Notes: generated by a model not told the origin, from the letters alone. Counted from the first letter of the stretch, positions 9,151 to 17,723 are shown. The stretch is DNA of 64,000 bases from Puniceibacterium sediminis (GCF_900188035.1 NZ_FZNN01000009.1:62001-126000); one strand, 5' to 3'. Made by a program: numbers and translations.

Positions 9151-10964
9151 TTCTTGTCGGTTTTCGTCTTGCGTTTGAAGCTACGGGTGATGTTGCCGAA
9201 CACGTCCGGTTTATACCCCTGCGTGCGCATGATCAGATACTGCTGGGTAAAGGTGATCGTGTTGTTGGCAATCCAGTAAAGCACCAGACCGCTTGCAAAG
9301 GATCCCAGCATGAACATGAAGACCCATGGCATCCAGGCAAAGATCATCGCCTGCGTCGCGTCGGTGGGCGCCGGGTTCAGTTTTTGCTGCAGCCACATCG
9401 AAATGCCAAGGATGATCGGCAGGATGCCCAGGCTGATGATCGCAAGGAACGAGCTCGGATCCGGCGCCGCAAAGGGCAGCAGGCCAAACAGGTTCAGGAT
9501 CGAGCTGGGGTCCGGCGCAGACAGATCGCGGATCCAGCCGAGCCAAGGCGCGTGGCGCAGTTCCAGCGTGACAAAGATCACCTTGTAGAGCGAGAAGAAG
9601 ATGGGGATCTGCATCAGGATCGGCAGACAGCCCGAGGCCGGGTTGACCTTGTTCTTCTTGTAAAGCTCCATCATGCCCTGCTGAAGTTTCTGACGGTCGT
9701 CGCCGGCATTTTCCTTCAGTTTCTCCATCTCGGGCTGAAGTTCCTTCATCTTGGCCATCGAGACGTAGGATTTGTAGGCCAGCGGGAACAGCAGTGCCTT
9801 GATCAGCAGGGTCAGGCAGATGATGGACCAACCCATGTTGCCGATCAGCTGATTGAGATGGTGCAGCACCCAGAATATCGGCTTGGTCAGGAAAAAGAAC
9901 CAGCCCCAGTCGATGCTGTCGATGAACCGGTCCACGCCTTCCTTCTGGTATTCGCGGATGGTTTCCCATTCCTTGGCACCGGCGAAAAGCTGTGTGGTGA
10001 CTTCTTTCGTCTCACCCGGGGCAAGCGTCATGGTCGGCAGCACGGCTTCGGTCTGATAGATGTCGCGGGCGTCATCGTATTTGGCGACGGCCTTGAACGA
10101 GGATCCCGCTTGCGGGATCAGCGTCGACATCCAGAAATGATCCGTGAACCCGATCCAGCCGTTTTCCTCGACCTGCAACACCTCGGCGCGTGCGCCTTCG
10201 GAGGGGATGACGTCAAGGTCCGGCATGTCGGAGTAATCGGTTTCGGTCAGGGTGCCGTCGGCCATGGCCACGACGCCTTCATGCAGGATGAAGAATTTCT
10301 TGCGATCAGCAGGTTCACCGCGCCGCGCAATGATGCCGTAGGGGGCCAGCGAAGTCTGCGTGCCGCTTGTGTTTTCCACCGACTGCGTGACCTTGAACAT
10401 GAAGTTCTCGTCCACCGCGATGGTGCGATGGAAGATCAGACCAGCGGGGCTTTCCCAGCGCAGGGTCAGGGGCGTTTCGGCCGTCAGGGTCTCGCCGCTC
10501 TCAACCGCCCAGGGGGTATTGGCCCCCGGCACATCTTCAAGGGTGAGACCTGCGCCCGGCGCCCATCCGTACAGGGCGTAGTAGGGTTGCGGCGAACTTA
10601 CCGGCCCCAGCATCTGGACGATGGGAGAGTCCGGGTCGATCGTGACACGGTAATCCTTGAGCTTCAGGTCGTCGATCCGGCCACCGATAAGCGAGATCGA
10701 TCCGGACAGCCGCGCAGTCTCCACTTCGACGCGGCGCGTCTCGGCGCTGACTGCAGCGGCAGCCTCGGCTCCCGGCACGGTTCCGGGCGCGGCCGTCGGT
10801 GCGGTCGCAAGCGCGGGGCTGACGGGGCTTTCGGTCTCTGTCACGGCAGGAGCGTTGGGGTCCAGTTCCTCGGGTTCGGGCGGAGGAAAGAGGACAAACC
10901 AAGTCAGGATCACGACGAAACTGAGCACTGTTGCCAGGATGAGGTTCTTGTTCTGATCGTCCAT
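9147..10964 (-). CDS. yidC: Membrane protein insertase YidC
   Basis: This 605-residue inner-membrane insertase works with or without SecYEG. An N-terminal signal anchor (about residues 7-26) is followed by a Pro/Glu/Ala-rich linker and the large periplasmic beta-sandwich domain (about 60-340). The conserved Oxa1 core follows (WGWFFFLTKP..., QPEMEKLK, NPASGCLPILMQIPIFFSLY). The ATG at 10964 (MDDQNKNLILA) matches the usual YidC start; the frame extends to a TTG at 11006, which is unlikely. yidD, rnpA and rpmH lie upstream on the same strand, but ttcA and an EAL gene stand between, which is less compact than the classical order. Confidence 0.97.
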   Translation of the reverse strand: MDDQNKNLILATVLSFVVILTWFVLFPPPEPEELDPNAPAVTETESPVSPALATAPTAAPGTVPGAEAAAAVSAETRRVEVETARLSGSISLIGGRIDDLKLKDYRVTIDPDSPIVQMLGPVSSPQPYYALYGWAPGAGLTLEDVPGANTPWAVESGETLTAETPLTLRWESPAGLIFHRTIAVDENFMFKVTQSVENTSGTQTSLAPYGIIARRGEPADRKKFFILHEGVVAMADGTLTETDYSDMPDLDVIPSEGARAEVLQVEENGWIGFTDHFWMSTLIPQAGSSFKAVAKYDDARDIYQTEAVLPTMTLAPGETKEVTTQLFAGAKEWETIREYQKEGVDRFIDSIDWGWFFFLTKPIFWVLHHLNQLIGNMGWSIICLTLLIKALLFPLAYKSYVSMAKMKELQPEMEKLKENAGDDRQKLQQGMMELYKKNKVNPASGCLPILMQIPIFFSLYKVIFVTLELRHAPWLGWIRDLSAPDPSSILNLFGLLPFAAPDPSSFLAIISLGILPIILGISMWLQQKLNPAPTDATQAMIFAWMPWVFMFMLGSFASGLVLYWIANNTITFTQQYLIMRTQGYKPDVFGNITRSFKRKTKTDKK

Positions 10965-11144
10965 GTGGGACTGTACCTGTCCTTTGTAAGTCAGGCTTGG
11001 GTTCAACAGACAAGGGCACCAAAGGTCAAGCGGTTTCGCCGGGTTTTGCTTTGCTCTGCGTCCAATGGCGTCGGGTCAGGCACTCGTCCCTGCGGTATGG
11101 CCTGTGCTGCGGGGGGCAGGGCCGCGGCCGCCCGGTCAAGAGGA

Positions 11145-12692
11145 TCAGCTGCTGCGGCGGCCAAGTCGGGGCGCTTCGGCGATGCGGGCGTTGTGCGCTT
11201 TGATCCAGGTCACCAACTGATCTGCGGGCATGGGCCGGGCGATCCCGAAGCCCTGCACATGATCACAGCCGAGCTGTGCCAGAAGCGCATGCTCGCCAAC
11301 ACTTTCAACGCCCTCGGCCAGCGTTTCCAGCCCGAGGCGATCGGCCATGCTGAGGATGGCGGCGATCATCCGTCGCTGGTCTTCGTCCCGATCCACGCGC
11401 GTGATAAAACTCCGGTCAATCTTGAGGCGACTGATGGCAAAGCGACGAAGTGAGGTGATAGAAGCGTGCCCGGTCCCGAAGTCATCAAGATCGACGAAGC
11501 AGCCAAGCTTGGCCAAGGCGGCAACATTCCGCACGACGATGCAATCCTTTGTCTGGGCAATGACGGTCTCCAGCACCTCGATGCCCAGTCGTTGCGGGGT
11601 CAGTTCAAAGCGGTCGATTTCCCATTTAAGTAGTTCCACCAGCTTTGGATTGCGCAGCTCCGACATGGAAAAATTGACGCTCACCCGCGGGACGTCGATC
11701 CCCGCCTTGTCCCAGCTGTGCAATTCATTCAGGGCCTGACTCAGGACTACCTCTCCAAGCCGTGGCATGCGGCCATCTTCCTCAAGGATTTCGAGGAAGT
11801 TGTGCGGGGCAATAACGCCTCGTTCCGGGTGTATCCATCTGGCCAGCGCCTCGGCACCGCTGACACGGCCCGTCGAGGTGCATATCTGCGGCTGGTACCA
11901 AGCCTGAATCTGGCCGTTCTCAAGTGCCCGAGCCGCTTCGATGCGCAGCGACTGTCTGGCGATTCGGGCGGCCTTGATACTGTCGGTCCAGGCCCGGATC
12001 GCCGAAGGGCCGTTCGCCAGTGCGTCACTCAGAGCAGCCCCTGCCGCTTCGAACATGTCCCGCCCGGCAGCTGCGTCCGGCAGGCGGACGCTACTACAAA
12101 AGCCCAGGGTCGCCGTCATGTACTGGGTGGTGCCTCTGATCGATGCCGGTTCTTCCAGAACGGACTGCAGGCGGCTGGTAATCTGCAAGAGGGATTCCAG
12201 ATCCAGACGGAGCGCGGGGCCGAGCAGCACCATGAACCTTGTGTCACCAATACGCACAGCCCGATCCTTCTTGCGCAGGGGGGTGCGGAGTCGGGCCAAC
12301 ATGAGATCCCGAGCCGATTGTACTGTGGTGTCGCCAAACCGTTCTTCCAGGATCTCGATCCCGTCGATGTCGATCAGGATGCATGCAGTGTACATGGACG
12401 ACGCGCGAGCGCGGCCAAGCGCGTCATCGGACATCGATATTGCCCCGTGGGTATCGATAAAATTGGGATTTCGCGTCAAGACAGCGCCCATCGAAGATGG
12501 CAATTCAATGCCACCTGACGCAGCGAGCAGAACCGGCACGGCCAGTGTCACAGCTAGTAGAAATCCCTCTCCGCCTATCCAGAAACTTCCCAAGGCAAGG
12601 GCCGGTAGAAAAGCCAGAACATGCGGCCCCCTGAGAGAAGCCCGCAACAGGAATCGAAGACGTGTGATGCGTGACGAAGCTGTAGCTGGCAC
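11145..12692 (-). CDS. EAL-domain cyclic-di-GMP phosphodiesterase with degenerate GGDEF domain
   Basis: This 515-residue membrane-anchored protein has two hydrophobic segments (about residues 24-40 and 43-60). A GGDEF-like fold follows (about 95-230) whose active site reads GDTRF (149-153), so cyclase activity is not expected. The EAL domain (about 250-510) looks active: E281-A-L, N340, E375, D403-D404 in DDFGTG, K424, E460/E463 and Q480 are all present. The product should hydrolyse c-di-GMP at the inner membrane. The only plausible start is a GTG at 12690-12692. It interrupts an otherwise housekeeping gene run. Confidence 0.9.
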   Translation of the reverse strand: MPATASSRITRLRFLLRASLRGPHVLAFLPALALGSFWIGGEGFLLAVTLAVPVLLAASGGIELPSSMGAVLTRNPNFIDTHGAISMSDDALGRARASSMYTACILIDIDGIEILEERFGDTTVQSARDLMLARLRTPLRKKDRAVRIGDTRFMVLLGPALRLDLESLLQITSRLQSVLEEPASIRGTTQYMTATLGFCSSVRLPDAAAGRDMFEAAGAALSDALANGPSAIRAWTDSIKAARIARQSLRIEAARALENGQIQAWYQPQICTSTGRVSGAEALARWIHPERGVIAPHNFLEILEEDGRMPRLGEVVLSQALNELHSWDKAGIDVPRVSVNFSMSELRNPKLVELLKWEIDRFELTPQRLGIEVLETVIAQTKDCIVVRNVAALAKLGCFVDLDDFGTGHASITSLRRFAISRLKIDRSFITRVDRDEDQRRMIAAILSMADRLGLETLAEGVESVGEHALLAQLGCDHVQGFGIARPMPADQLVTWIKAHNARIAEAPRLGRRSS

Positions 12693-12831
12693 GGGATTGC
12701 CTCTTGATTCTTACAAAGGCAGCCTACCGGGAGGCGTTGAGGGCACGGTTAACGCAGCTGGCGAAAATCGGGAAAATTTTGCACATTCTGCCCGGCTGAT
12801 CTGCTCAAAGCGGAGTGGCCTGGGAGTGAGA

Positions 12832-13686
12832 TCACTCGGTGGTTGGGGATCCAAGCGCGAGACCGGCAAAATCGAACAGCTTGGGGTCGAGCAGGTGTGA
12901 CGGCCGCGCGTTCATCAGGGCGCGGAACATCACCTGACGCCGACCGGGGCTGTTGCGTTCCCAGCCATTGAGGATCTGCTTGACCTGCTGACGTTGCAAG
13001 CCGTCCTGCGAGCCGCAGAGATCACAGGGAATGATCGGGTAGTTCATCGCCTTGGCAAAAGCCTCGCAATCGACCTCGGCCACATGCGCCAGCGGGCGAT
13101 ACAGAAACAGATCGCCCTCTTCGTTGACCAGCTTGGGGGGCATGGTCGCCAGACGTCCGCCGTGAAAAAGGTTCATGAAAAACGTTTCCAGAATGTCGTC
13201 GCGGTGATGCCCCAGAACGACTGCCGAACAGCCCTCTTCCCGCGCAATTCTGTATAGGTTTCCACGTCTTAGGCGGGAACATAGCGAACAGTATGTGCGC
13301 CCGGCGGGCACCTTGTCCATGACGATGGAATAGGTGTCCTGATATTCGATCCGGTGCGGCACTTCCATGCGGCTCAGAAACTCGGGCAGGACGGTGGCAG
13401 GAAAACCGGGCTGGCCCTGATCAAGATTGCAGGCCAGCAGATCCACGGGCAGCAACCCGCGCCACTTCAGCTCATGCAGGATGGCGAGCAGGGTGTAGCT
13501 GTCCTTGCCGCCCGACAGACAGACCAGCCATTTCGGCGGTGGCCCGTCATCGGTGGGGGTGACCATGCCGTATTGTTCCACCGCCTCGCGCACGTTCTGG
13601 ACCAGCCGCTTGCGCAGCTTCTTGAACTCGGTGCTCTTTGGAGCACCGTAGAAAAGCGGGTGAATATCGTCGGCCTGATCAAGCAT
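12832..13686 (-). CDS. ttcA: tRNA 2-thiocytidine(32) synthetase TtcA
   Basis: This 284-residue enzyme of the TtcA family installs 2-thiocytidine at position 32 of some tRNAs. The PP-loop SGGKDS (residues 58-63) activates the base with ATP. Cys133 and Cys136 (CSLC) with Cys221 (CDLC) are the ligands expected for the 4Fe-4S cluster. The start [12 protein letters not shown] at 13686 matches the family; an extension to a TTG at 13722 is unlikely. The EAL gene follows on the same strand after 139 bases. An 11-bp repeat array lies about 90-140 bases upstream of its start. Confidence 0.94.
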   Translation of the reverse strand: MLDQADDIHPLFYGAPKSTEFKKLRKRLVQNVREAVEQYGMVTPTDDGPPPKWLVCLSGGKDSYTLLAILHELKWRGLLPVDLLACNLDQGQPGFPATVLPEFLSRMEVPHRIEYQDTYSIVMDKVPAGRTYCSLCSRLRRGNLYRIAREEGCSAVVLGHHRDDILETFFMNLFHGGRLATMPPKLVNEEGDLFLYRPLAHVAEVDCEAFAKAMNYPIIPCDLCGSQDGLQRQQVKQILNGWERNSPGRRQVMFRALMNARPSHLLDPKLFDFAGLALGSPTTE

Positions 13687-13772
13687 GAGCCCGGGCTTAA
13701 TGCAGTTGCGTGCACCGGGCAAGAGCCGTGCGGCGCGCTAAGGATTCGGCGCAACACCTGGCCGGAAAACGG

Positions 13773-13823
13773 CGTATGGATTGCGTATGGCTGCCGTATG
13801 GAAAGCGTATGGCTCGGATATGG
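13773..13823. repeat. 11-bp phased direct repeats, core CGTATGG
   Basis: CGTATGG occurs at 13773, 13784, 13795 and 13806, exactly 11 bases apart. A fifth, degenerate copy (GATATGG) follows at 13817 with the same step. The repeats lie on one helical face in the gap between ttcA and the small gene at 13869-14126. They could be operator iterons or a bendable element; no protein is known to me for this motif. Confidence 0.75.
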
Positions 13824-13868
13824 CCAGAGGGGCCGGGTGATGTCCTGCCCGCGCCACCGGGCAGGATG

Positions 13869-14126
13869 TCAGAAGAGGTGTGGCAACCGCATCGTGCGTG
13901 GGTCCTGTTGCGGCGCGGATCCGGGGGGCGGCAGGCCGATGTCGCGACTAATATGCGCGCTGAGCGGAACGGCGCGGCGCGCCGCAGGACGCGGCACAAC
14001 GGGCCTGCGCCAGAGCAGGGCCGCAAGGGCGGCCAGCAGCACGCGCCATGCACCGAACCGGTCGATGACGTCCTGCAAAGGGGGAGGCCCGGGCGGGACC
14101 GGGGGTGTCTGGACAAGTTTCATCAT
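13869..14126 (-). CDS. Small protein with a DUF1127-like motif
   Basis: This 85-residue reading frame begins at ATG-ATG (14121-14126) with a GGAAA element about 10 bases upstream. A proline-rich N-terminus is followed by a hydrophobic stretch (RVLLAALAALLW) and an Arg-rich segment. The segment LSAHISRDIGLPPPG resembles the LLRDIGL signature of DUF1127 proteins, which are small Arg-rich alphaproteobacterial proteins, some linked to RNA and phosphate metabolism. The match is short, so the family is uncertain. Overlapping frames on both strands are longer but lack any recognisable motif. Confidence 0.5.
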   Translation of the reverse strand: MMKLVQTPPVPPGPPPLQDVIDRFGAWRVLLAALAALLWRRPVVPRPAARRAVPLSAHISRDIGLPPPGSAPQQDPRTMRLPHLF

Positions 14127-14291
14127 ATGGATTTTCCGGCCACCATGGGCGGTCCGGACCTTTCGATCGGGGTATGAAAGATCCGGGGTGAACCGGCATG
14201 ACGGGCATGCAGGATGGACCGGATCAGGAGGTATCAGTTTTTTTGGAAAAAAAACGATCCGGGGCGTCGTGCCGGGATCAGTCGGGGCGCG

Positions 14292-14360
14292 TCAGCTTCG
14301 CGACATGCCGCAGGTAAACGAAGCCGCCGCGCCCGGGAGCGATGTATATGATAGAGTCAT
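14292..14360 (-). CDS. Possible 22-codon micro-ORF with perfect Shine-Dalgarno
   Basis: A consensus AGGAGG (14367-14372 on the minus strand) lies six bases before an ATG that opens a 22-codon frame starting MTLSYTSLPG and ending at 14292. The overlapping +2 frame reads IAPGRGGFVYLRHVAKL and also ends in a stop soon after. It looks more protein-like but has no usual start codon. Either a leader peptide, a frameshifted 28-residue protein, or chance. The 14127-14455 gap otherwise holds only the A/T hairpins noted separately. Confidence 0.3.
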   Translation of the reverse strand: MTLSYTSLPGAAASFTCGMSRS

Positions 14361-14428
14361 GTCATCCCTCCTGCTGGTTCGGGGTTACGTTGCGTGAGCC
14401 TTAGCAAATCATGGCGAGTCGGCCAAGA

Positions 14429-14449
14429 AAAATTTTTGCAAAAAATTTT
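14429..14449 (-). terminator. Possible A/T-only terminator hairpin after yidD
   Basis: AAAATTTTT (14429-14437) and AAAAATTTT (14441-14449) form a nine-pair stem with a three-base loop. It starts six bases after the yidD stop when read on the minus strand, and T-rich sequence follows. It is all A/T in a GC-rich genome, so it is weak as a stem but striking as a signal. A second element of this kind, T7-GG-A8, lies at 14237-14255. Confidence 0.4.
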
Positions 14450-14455
14450 GGGCGC

Positions 14456-14677
14456 TCAGTCGGGGACGTTGTCGATTCCCGAACCGCCAAAGGGGTGGCA
14501 GCGGGCCAGTCGGCGCAGGGTCAGCCAGCCGCCGCGAAACGCGCCGTGCCGTTCCAGCGCCTCAAGCGCATAGGCCGAACAGGTCGGCTGGAACCGGCAG
14601 CTATGGCCGACAATAGGGGAGAAGGTCGCGCGATAGGCCCGGACGGGCAGGGCGAGGATATGAGCAAGGGGGGTCAT
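14456..14677 (-). CDS. yidD: Membrane protein insertion efficiency factor YidD
   Basis: This 73-residue protein has the YidD signature: RATFSPIVGHSCRFQPTCS (about residues 15-33), then YALEALERHG and HPFGGSG, with three cysteines. It helps YidC-dependent insertion at the inner membrane. The start at 14677 overlaps the rnpA stop by four bases (ATGA). The frame stays open further upstream, but that stretch is the rnpA gene in another frame. Confidence 0.93.
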   Translation of the reverse strand: MTPLAHILALPVRAYRATFSPIVGHSCRFQPTCSAYALEALERHGAFRGGWLTLRRLARCHPFGGSGIDNVPD

Positions 14678-15090
14678 CTGTGCAGTTTGCGCAGAGCGTC
14701 GCGCAGGTCCTGCTGCAAGTCGGGGAAAGGCCGTTTGGCAGTCGCCTCGAATCGGCCGATCAGCACGTAATCCCAGCCGGGGCGGGCAACGTCGGGCAGG
14801 ACCAGCCGCGCGGCTTCGCGCAGGCGGCGTTTTGCGCGGTTGCGCGCCACGGCATTGCCGACCTTTTTGGAACAAGTAAAGCCGACACGCACCAGCGTGA
14901 CGTCATCGGCGCGGTTGCGCGCCTGCACCATCATGCTGGCCGTGCCTTGTCGACCCGCACGGGCAGCGGCCAGAAATTCGGCGCGCTTTTGCATCCGCTG
15001 GATTTGCGGGGCAGAGCCTGTCTTTGGGCAAAGCGAAACCGCCGGGGGCTTTATCCCCGGATCAGTTTCGGGGGCCTCCGGCGGTGTCAT
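14674..15090 (-). CDS. rnpA: Ribonuclease P protein component
   Basis: This 138-residue protein subunit of RNase P binds the pre-tRNA leader and the catalytic RNA. The RNR signature GNAVARNRAKRRLREAAR lies around residues 78-95 and the FTCSKKVG strand precedes it. The first 30 residues (MTPPEAPETDPG...) are an extension relative to E. coli RnpA, as in other Rhodobacteraceae. The ATG at 15088-15090 is 24 bases after the rpmH stop. Confidence 0.95.
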   Translation of the reverse strand: MTPPEAPETDPGIKPPAVSLCPKTGSAPQIQRMQKRAEFLAAARAGRQGTASMMVQARNRADDVTLVRVGFTCSKKVGNAVARNRAKRRLREAARLVLPDVARPGWDYVLIGRFEATAKRPFPDLQQDLRDALRKLHR

Positions 15091-15114
15091 CTCTGGAACG
15101 GTCTCGTCTGGCGC

Positions 15115-15252
15115 TTACGCGCTCAGCGATTTCCGGCCGCGGGCGCGGCGGGCGTTCAGGATCTTGCGGCCGGCTTTGGTGGCCATGCGTGCACGGAACC
15201 CGTGGCGGTGCTTGCGCACGAGGTTCGAGGGCTGAAAGGTGCGTTTCGTCAT
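15115..15252 (-). CDS. rpmH: 50S ribosomal protein L34
   Basis: This 45-residue ribosomal protein was found by eye because it is short. It starts [19 protein letters not shown] and ends GRKSLSA, a full-length L34 with the usual Arg/Lys-rich composition. Translation begins at the ATG at 15250-15252 and ends at a TAA at 15115-15117. It heads the rpmH-rnpA-yidD operon and lies about 70 bases downstream of a sigma70-like promoter. Confidence 0.97.
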   Translation of the reverse strand: MTKRTFQPSNLVRKHRHGFRARMATKAGRKILNARRARGRKSLSA

Positions 15253-15321
15253 CGCTCCGTCTCCGTCTTTAGGCTGGCCCGGGCGATCGGAGTCGCGGGG
15301 GCTGATACATTCGAAGACCGG

Positions 15322-15350
15322 GCTATAGGCAAGGGTTGGTGATATGTCAA
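15322..15350 (-). promoter_or_regulatory. Sigma70-type promoter for rpmH operon
   Basis: On the minus strand TTGACA (15350-15345) and TATAGC (15327-15322) are separated by exactly 17 bases. The -35 is a perfect consensus. The predicted start is about 60-65 bases before the rpmH ATG, which suits a strongly expressed ribosomal-protein operon. Confidence 0.72.
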
Positions 15351-15546
15351 ACGGCTAGGGCCGCGATGTTGCAACAAAGTGCGCGAGGCCGGGCGTCGAA
15401 TGTTACAGTTCCGACTTTGGCGCCCCATTTCGCCTGCTGTGGGGTCACTGTGCATCAATCGCCCGTGAGGCGGCTGTTGTTCCGCGCGGGGTCTGCGCAT
15501 GTTCTAGGTGTGAATGCAACGACACGACATACGGAAGCCCCATGAG

Positions 15547-16281
15547 ATGTCAGATATGACCCAGACCGAAAGCAAGCCCGGCATTGGCCGGAAACTGCCG
15601 CTGATTGCGATAGCGGTGGTCGCAGCCGTGGGGTTTTTCACGCTGCGGGATCATCTGACCTTTGACACTTTGCGCGACAACCGCGAGGCGCTGCTGGCGT
15701 TGCGGGACGCGCATTACATCGCGACTGTCGCGGTGTTCATGCTGGCCTATGTGGGAATCGTCGCCTTTTCCCTTCCCGGGGCGACGATCGCGACGCTGAC
15801 CGGCGGGTTCCTGTTTGCGACCTTTCCGGGGGCGTTGTTCAACATTTCCGCGGCGACGCTGGGGGCGGTTCTGATCTTTCTTGCCGCGCGCTGGGGTCTG
15901 GGCGAACGGCTTGCCGCGCGGATGGAGACGGGCGAGGGCGTTGTGAAGCGCATCAAGGATGGAATCGACGAAAATCAGTGGTCGATGCTGTTCCTGATCC
16001 GGCTGGTGCCGGCTGTGCCGTTCTTTGTGGCCAACCTTGTGCCGGCCCTTGTGGGGGTGCCTTTGCTGCGCTTTGCCGTGTCGACCTTTGTCGGGATCAT
16101 TCCGGGGGCGGTGGTTTACACGTCTGTGGGCGCGGGGCTGGGTGAGGTGTTCGCGCGGGGCGAGACGCCCGACCTTGGCATCATCTTCGAGCCGCAGATC
16201 CTGTTGCCGATTCTCGGGCTGTGCGCGCTGGCGGCGCTGCCCATACTTCTCAAGGCCGTGCGCGGCAAGAAAGGCCTCTGA
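15547..16281 (+). CDS. TVP38/TMEM64 (SNARE-associated/DedA-like) membrane protein
   Basis: This 244-residue inner-membrane protein has hydrophobic segments near residues 17-35, 58-78, 86-112, 150-170, 185-205 and 214-235. It carries the family motifs FSLPGATIATLTGGFLF and IRLVPAVPFFVANLVPAL, the latter with the conserved Arg and Pro of the re-entrant region. Family members are thought to move lipids or small solutes. The gene lies three bases before a flavin disulfide oxidoreductase gene, a pairing that also occurs as a single fused protein in other bacteria. The ATG at 15547 is preferred over 15514. Confidence 0.88.
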   Translation: MSDMTQTESKPGIGRKLPLIAIAVVAAVGFFTLRDHLTFDTLRDNREALLALRDAHYIATVAVFMLAYVGIVAFSLPGATIATLTGGFLFATFPGALFNISAATLGAVLIFLAARWGLGERLAARMETGEGVVKRIKDGIDENQWSMLFLIRLVPAVPFFVANLVPALVGVPLLRFAVSTFVGIIPGAVVYTSVGAGLGEVFARGETPDLGIIFEPQILLPILGLCALAALPILLKAVRGKKGL

Positions 16282-16284
16282 CCC

Positions 16285-17703
16285 ATGGAACGCATCAAGA
16301 CGGATATTCTGGTGATCGGTGCCGGGTCAGGGGGCCTTTCGGTGGCGGCGGGGGCGGTGCAGATGGGCGCGTCTGTGGTGCTGCTGGAAGATCACAAGAT
16401 GGGCGGCGATTGCCTGAACTATGGCTGTGTGCCCAGCAAGGCGCTGATCGCCAGCGGAAAGGCCGCCTGGGGGATGACCCACGCCAGCCAGTTCGGCGTC
16501 GCGGATGTGGTGCCGCAGGTGAATTACGCCGCCGCCAAGGACCATGTGCAGGGAGTCATCGACCAGATCGCCCCAGTCGATTCGCAGGAGCGATTCGAGG
16601 CACTGGGCGTGCGGGTCATCCGCGAGCGGGGGCGGTTTATCTCTGCGACCGAAGTGCAGGCGGGCGAGCATGTGATCACCGCGCGCCGGGTGGTGATTGC
16701 GACGGGGTCTTCGCCCTTTGTGCCGCCGATTCCCGGGCTGGACGGGGTGCCGTATCTGTCCAACGAAACGCTGTGGCAGCTGCGCGAGCGGCCCGAACAC
16801 CTGCTGATCATCGGAGGCGGCCCTATCGGCATGGAGATGGCGCAGGCGCATCGGCGTCTGGGCAGCAGGGTCACGGTGATCGAAGGCGCAACCGCGCTGG
16901 GCAAGGACGATCCGGAAATGACCGGGATCGTGTTGAAACACCTGCGCGGTGAGGGCATCGAGATCGCCGAACATGCCAAGGCCAGGCAAGTGCGCGGCAC
17001 CGAGGGCGCGATTGAGGTTGAGGTCGAGGATGGCGCGGTGTTTCGCGGCACGCATCTGCTGGTTGCCGTGGGGCGACGCGCGAATACCGATGATCTGGAC
17101 CTTGGTAAGGCCGGGATCAAGACCACGAAAAGCGGCATTGAGGTGGATGCGAGCCTGAAGACCACCAACAGACAGGTCTACGCCATCGGTGATGTGGCGG
17201 GTGGCCTGCAGTTCACCCATGTGGCGGGATATCATGCGGGGATCGTGATCCGCTCGGCGCTGTTCGGGCTGCCGGCCAAGGCCGGTACGTCGCATATCCC
17301 CCATGTCACCTACACCGACCCGGAACTGGCGCAGGTGGGGCTGACGGAAGAGCAGGCCAAACAGAAGCACGGTATGAACCTGGAGGTCGTCCGCTTTCAC
17401 TATGACCACAACGACCGCGCCATTGCCGAACGCAAGACCACGGGCCTTATCAAGGTGATGGTGGTCAAAGGCCGCCCGGTTGGCGCGTCGATTGCCGGGT
17501 ATCAGGCCGGGGAACTCATCAGCCTCTGGGCGCTTGTGCTGGCCAACAAGCTGAAGATGAAGCATGTTGCGAACATGGTCGCGCCCTATCCCACAATAGG
17601 GGAGGTTAACAAACGTGCCGCTGGTTCCTATTTTACACCAAGACTGTTCGAAAGCGATGCGGTCAAGCGTATCGTGGGGTTTGTTCAGCGTTGGCTTCCG
17701 TGA
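16285..17703 (+). CDS. Pyridine-nucleotide disulfide oxidoreductase (dihydrolipoamide dehydrogenase/MerA-like)
   Basis: This 472-residue flavoprotein has an FAD-binding GAGSGG (residues 12-17), a redox-active pair Cys43-x4-Cys48 in GGDCLNYGCVPSK, an NAD(P)-binding GGGPIGMEMAQ in the middle, and a C-terminal dimer domain. The catalytic histidine of true lipoamide dehydrogenases (HPT) is replaced by Tyr435 in PYPTIGE. It is therefore more like mercuric-reductase-related enzymes of unknown substrate. There is no heavy-metal N-terminal domain and no mer gene nearby. Coupling to the TVP38 membrane protein suggests redox work on a transported compound. Confidence 0.88.
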   Translation: MERIKTDILVIGAGSGGLSVAAGAVQMGASVVLLEDHKMGGDCLNYGCVPSKALIASGKAAWGMTHASQFGVADVVPQVNYAAAKDHVQGVIDQIAPVDSQERFEALGVRVIRERGRFISATEVQAGEHVITARRVVIATGSSPFVPPIPGLDGVPYLSNETLWQLRERPEHLLIIGGGPIGMEMAQAHRRLGSRVTVIEGATALGKDDPEMTGIVLKHLRGEGIEIAEHAKARQVRGTEGAIEVEVEDGAVFRGTHLLVAVGRRANTDDLDLGKAGIKTTKSGIEVDASLKTTNRQVYAIGDVAGGLQFTHVAGYHAGIVIRSALFGLPAKAGTSHIPHVTYTDPELAQVGLTEEQAKQKHGMNLEVVRFHYDHNDRAIAERKTTGLIKVMVVKGRPVGASIAGYQAGELISLWALVLANKLKMKHVANMVAPYPTIGEVNKRAAGSYFTPRLFESDAVKRIVGFVQRWLP

Positions 17704-17723
17704 AGGATCATAAGTAACCGCTC

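Noticed and set aside
9384-11453. 689-codon open frame on the plus strand
   Set aside because: Antisense to yidC, whose family match is unambiguous. Composition is typical of a shadow frame.
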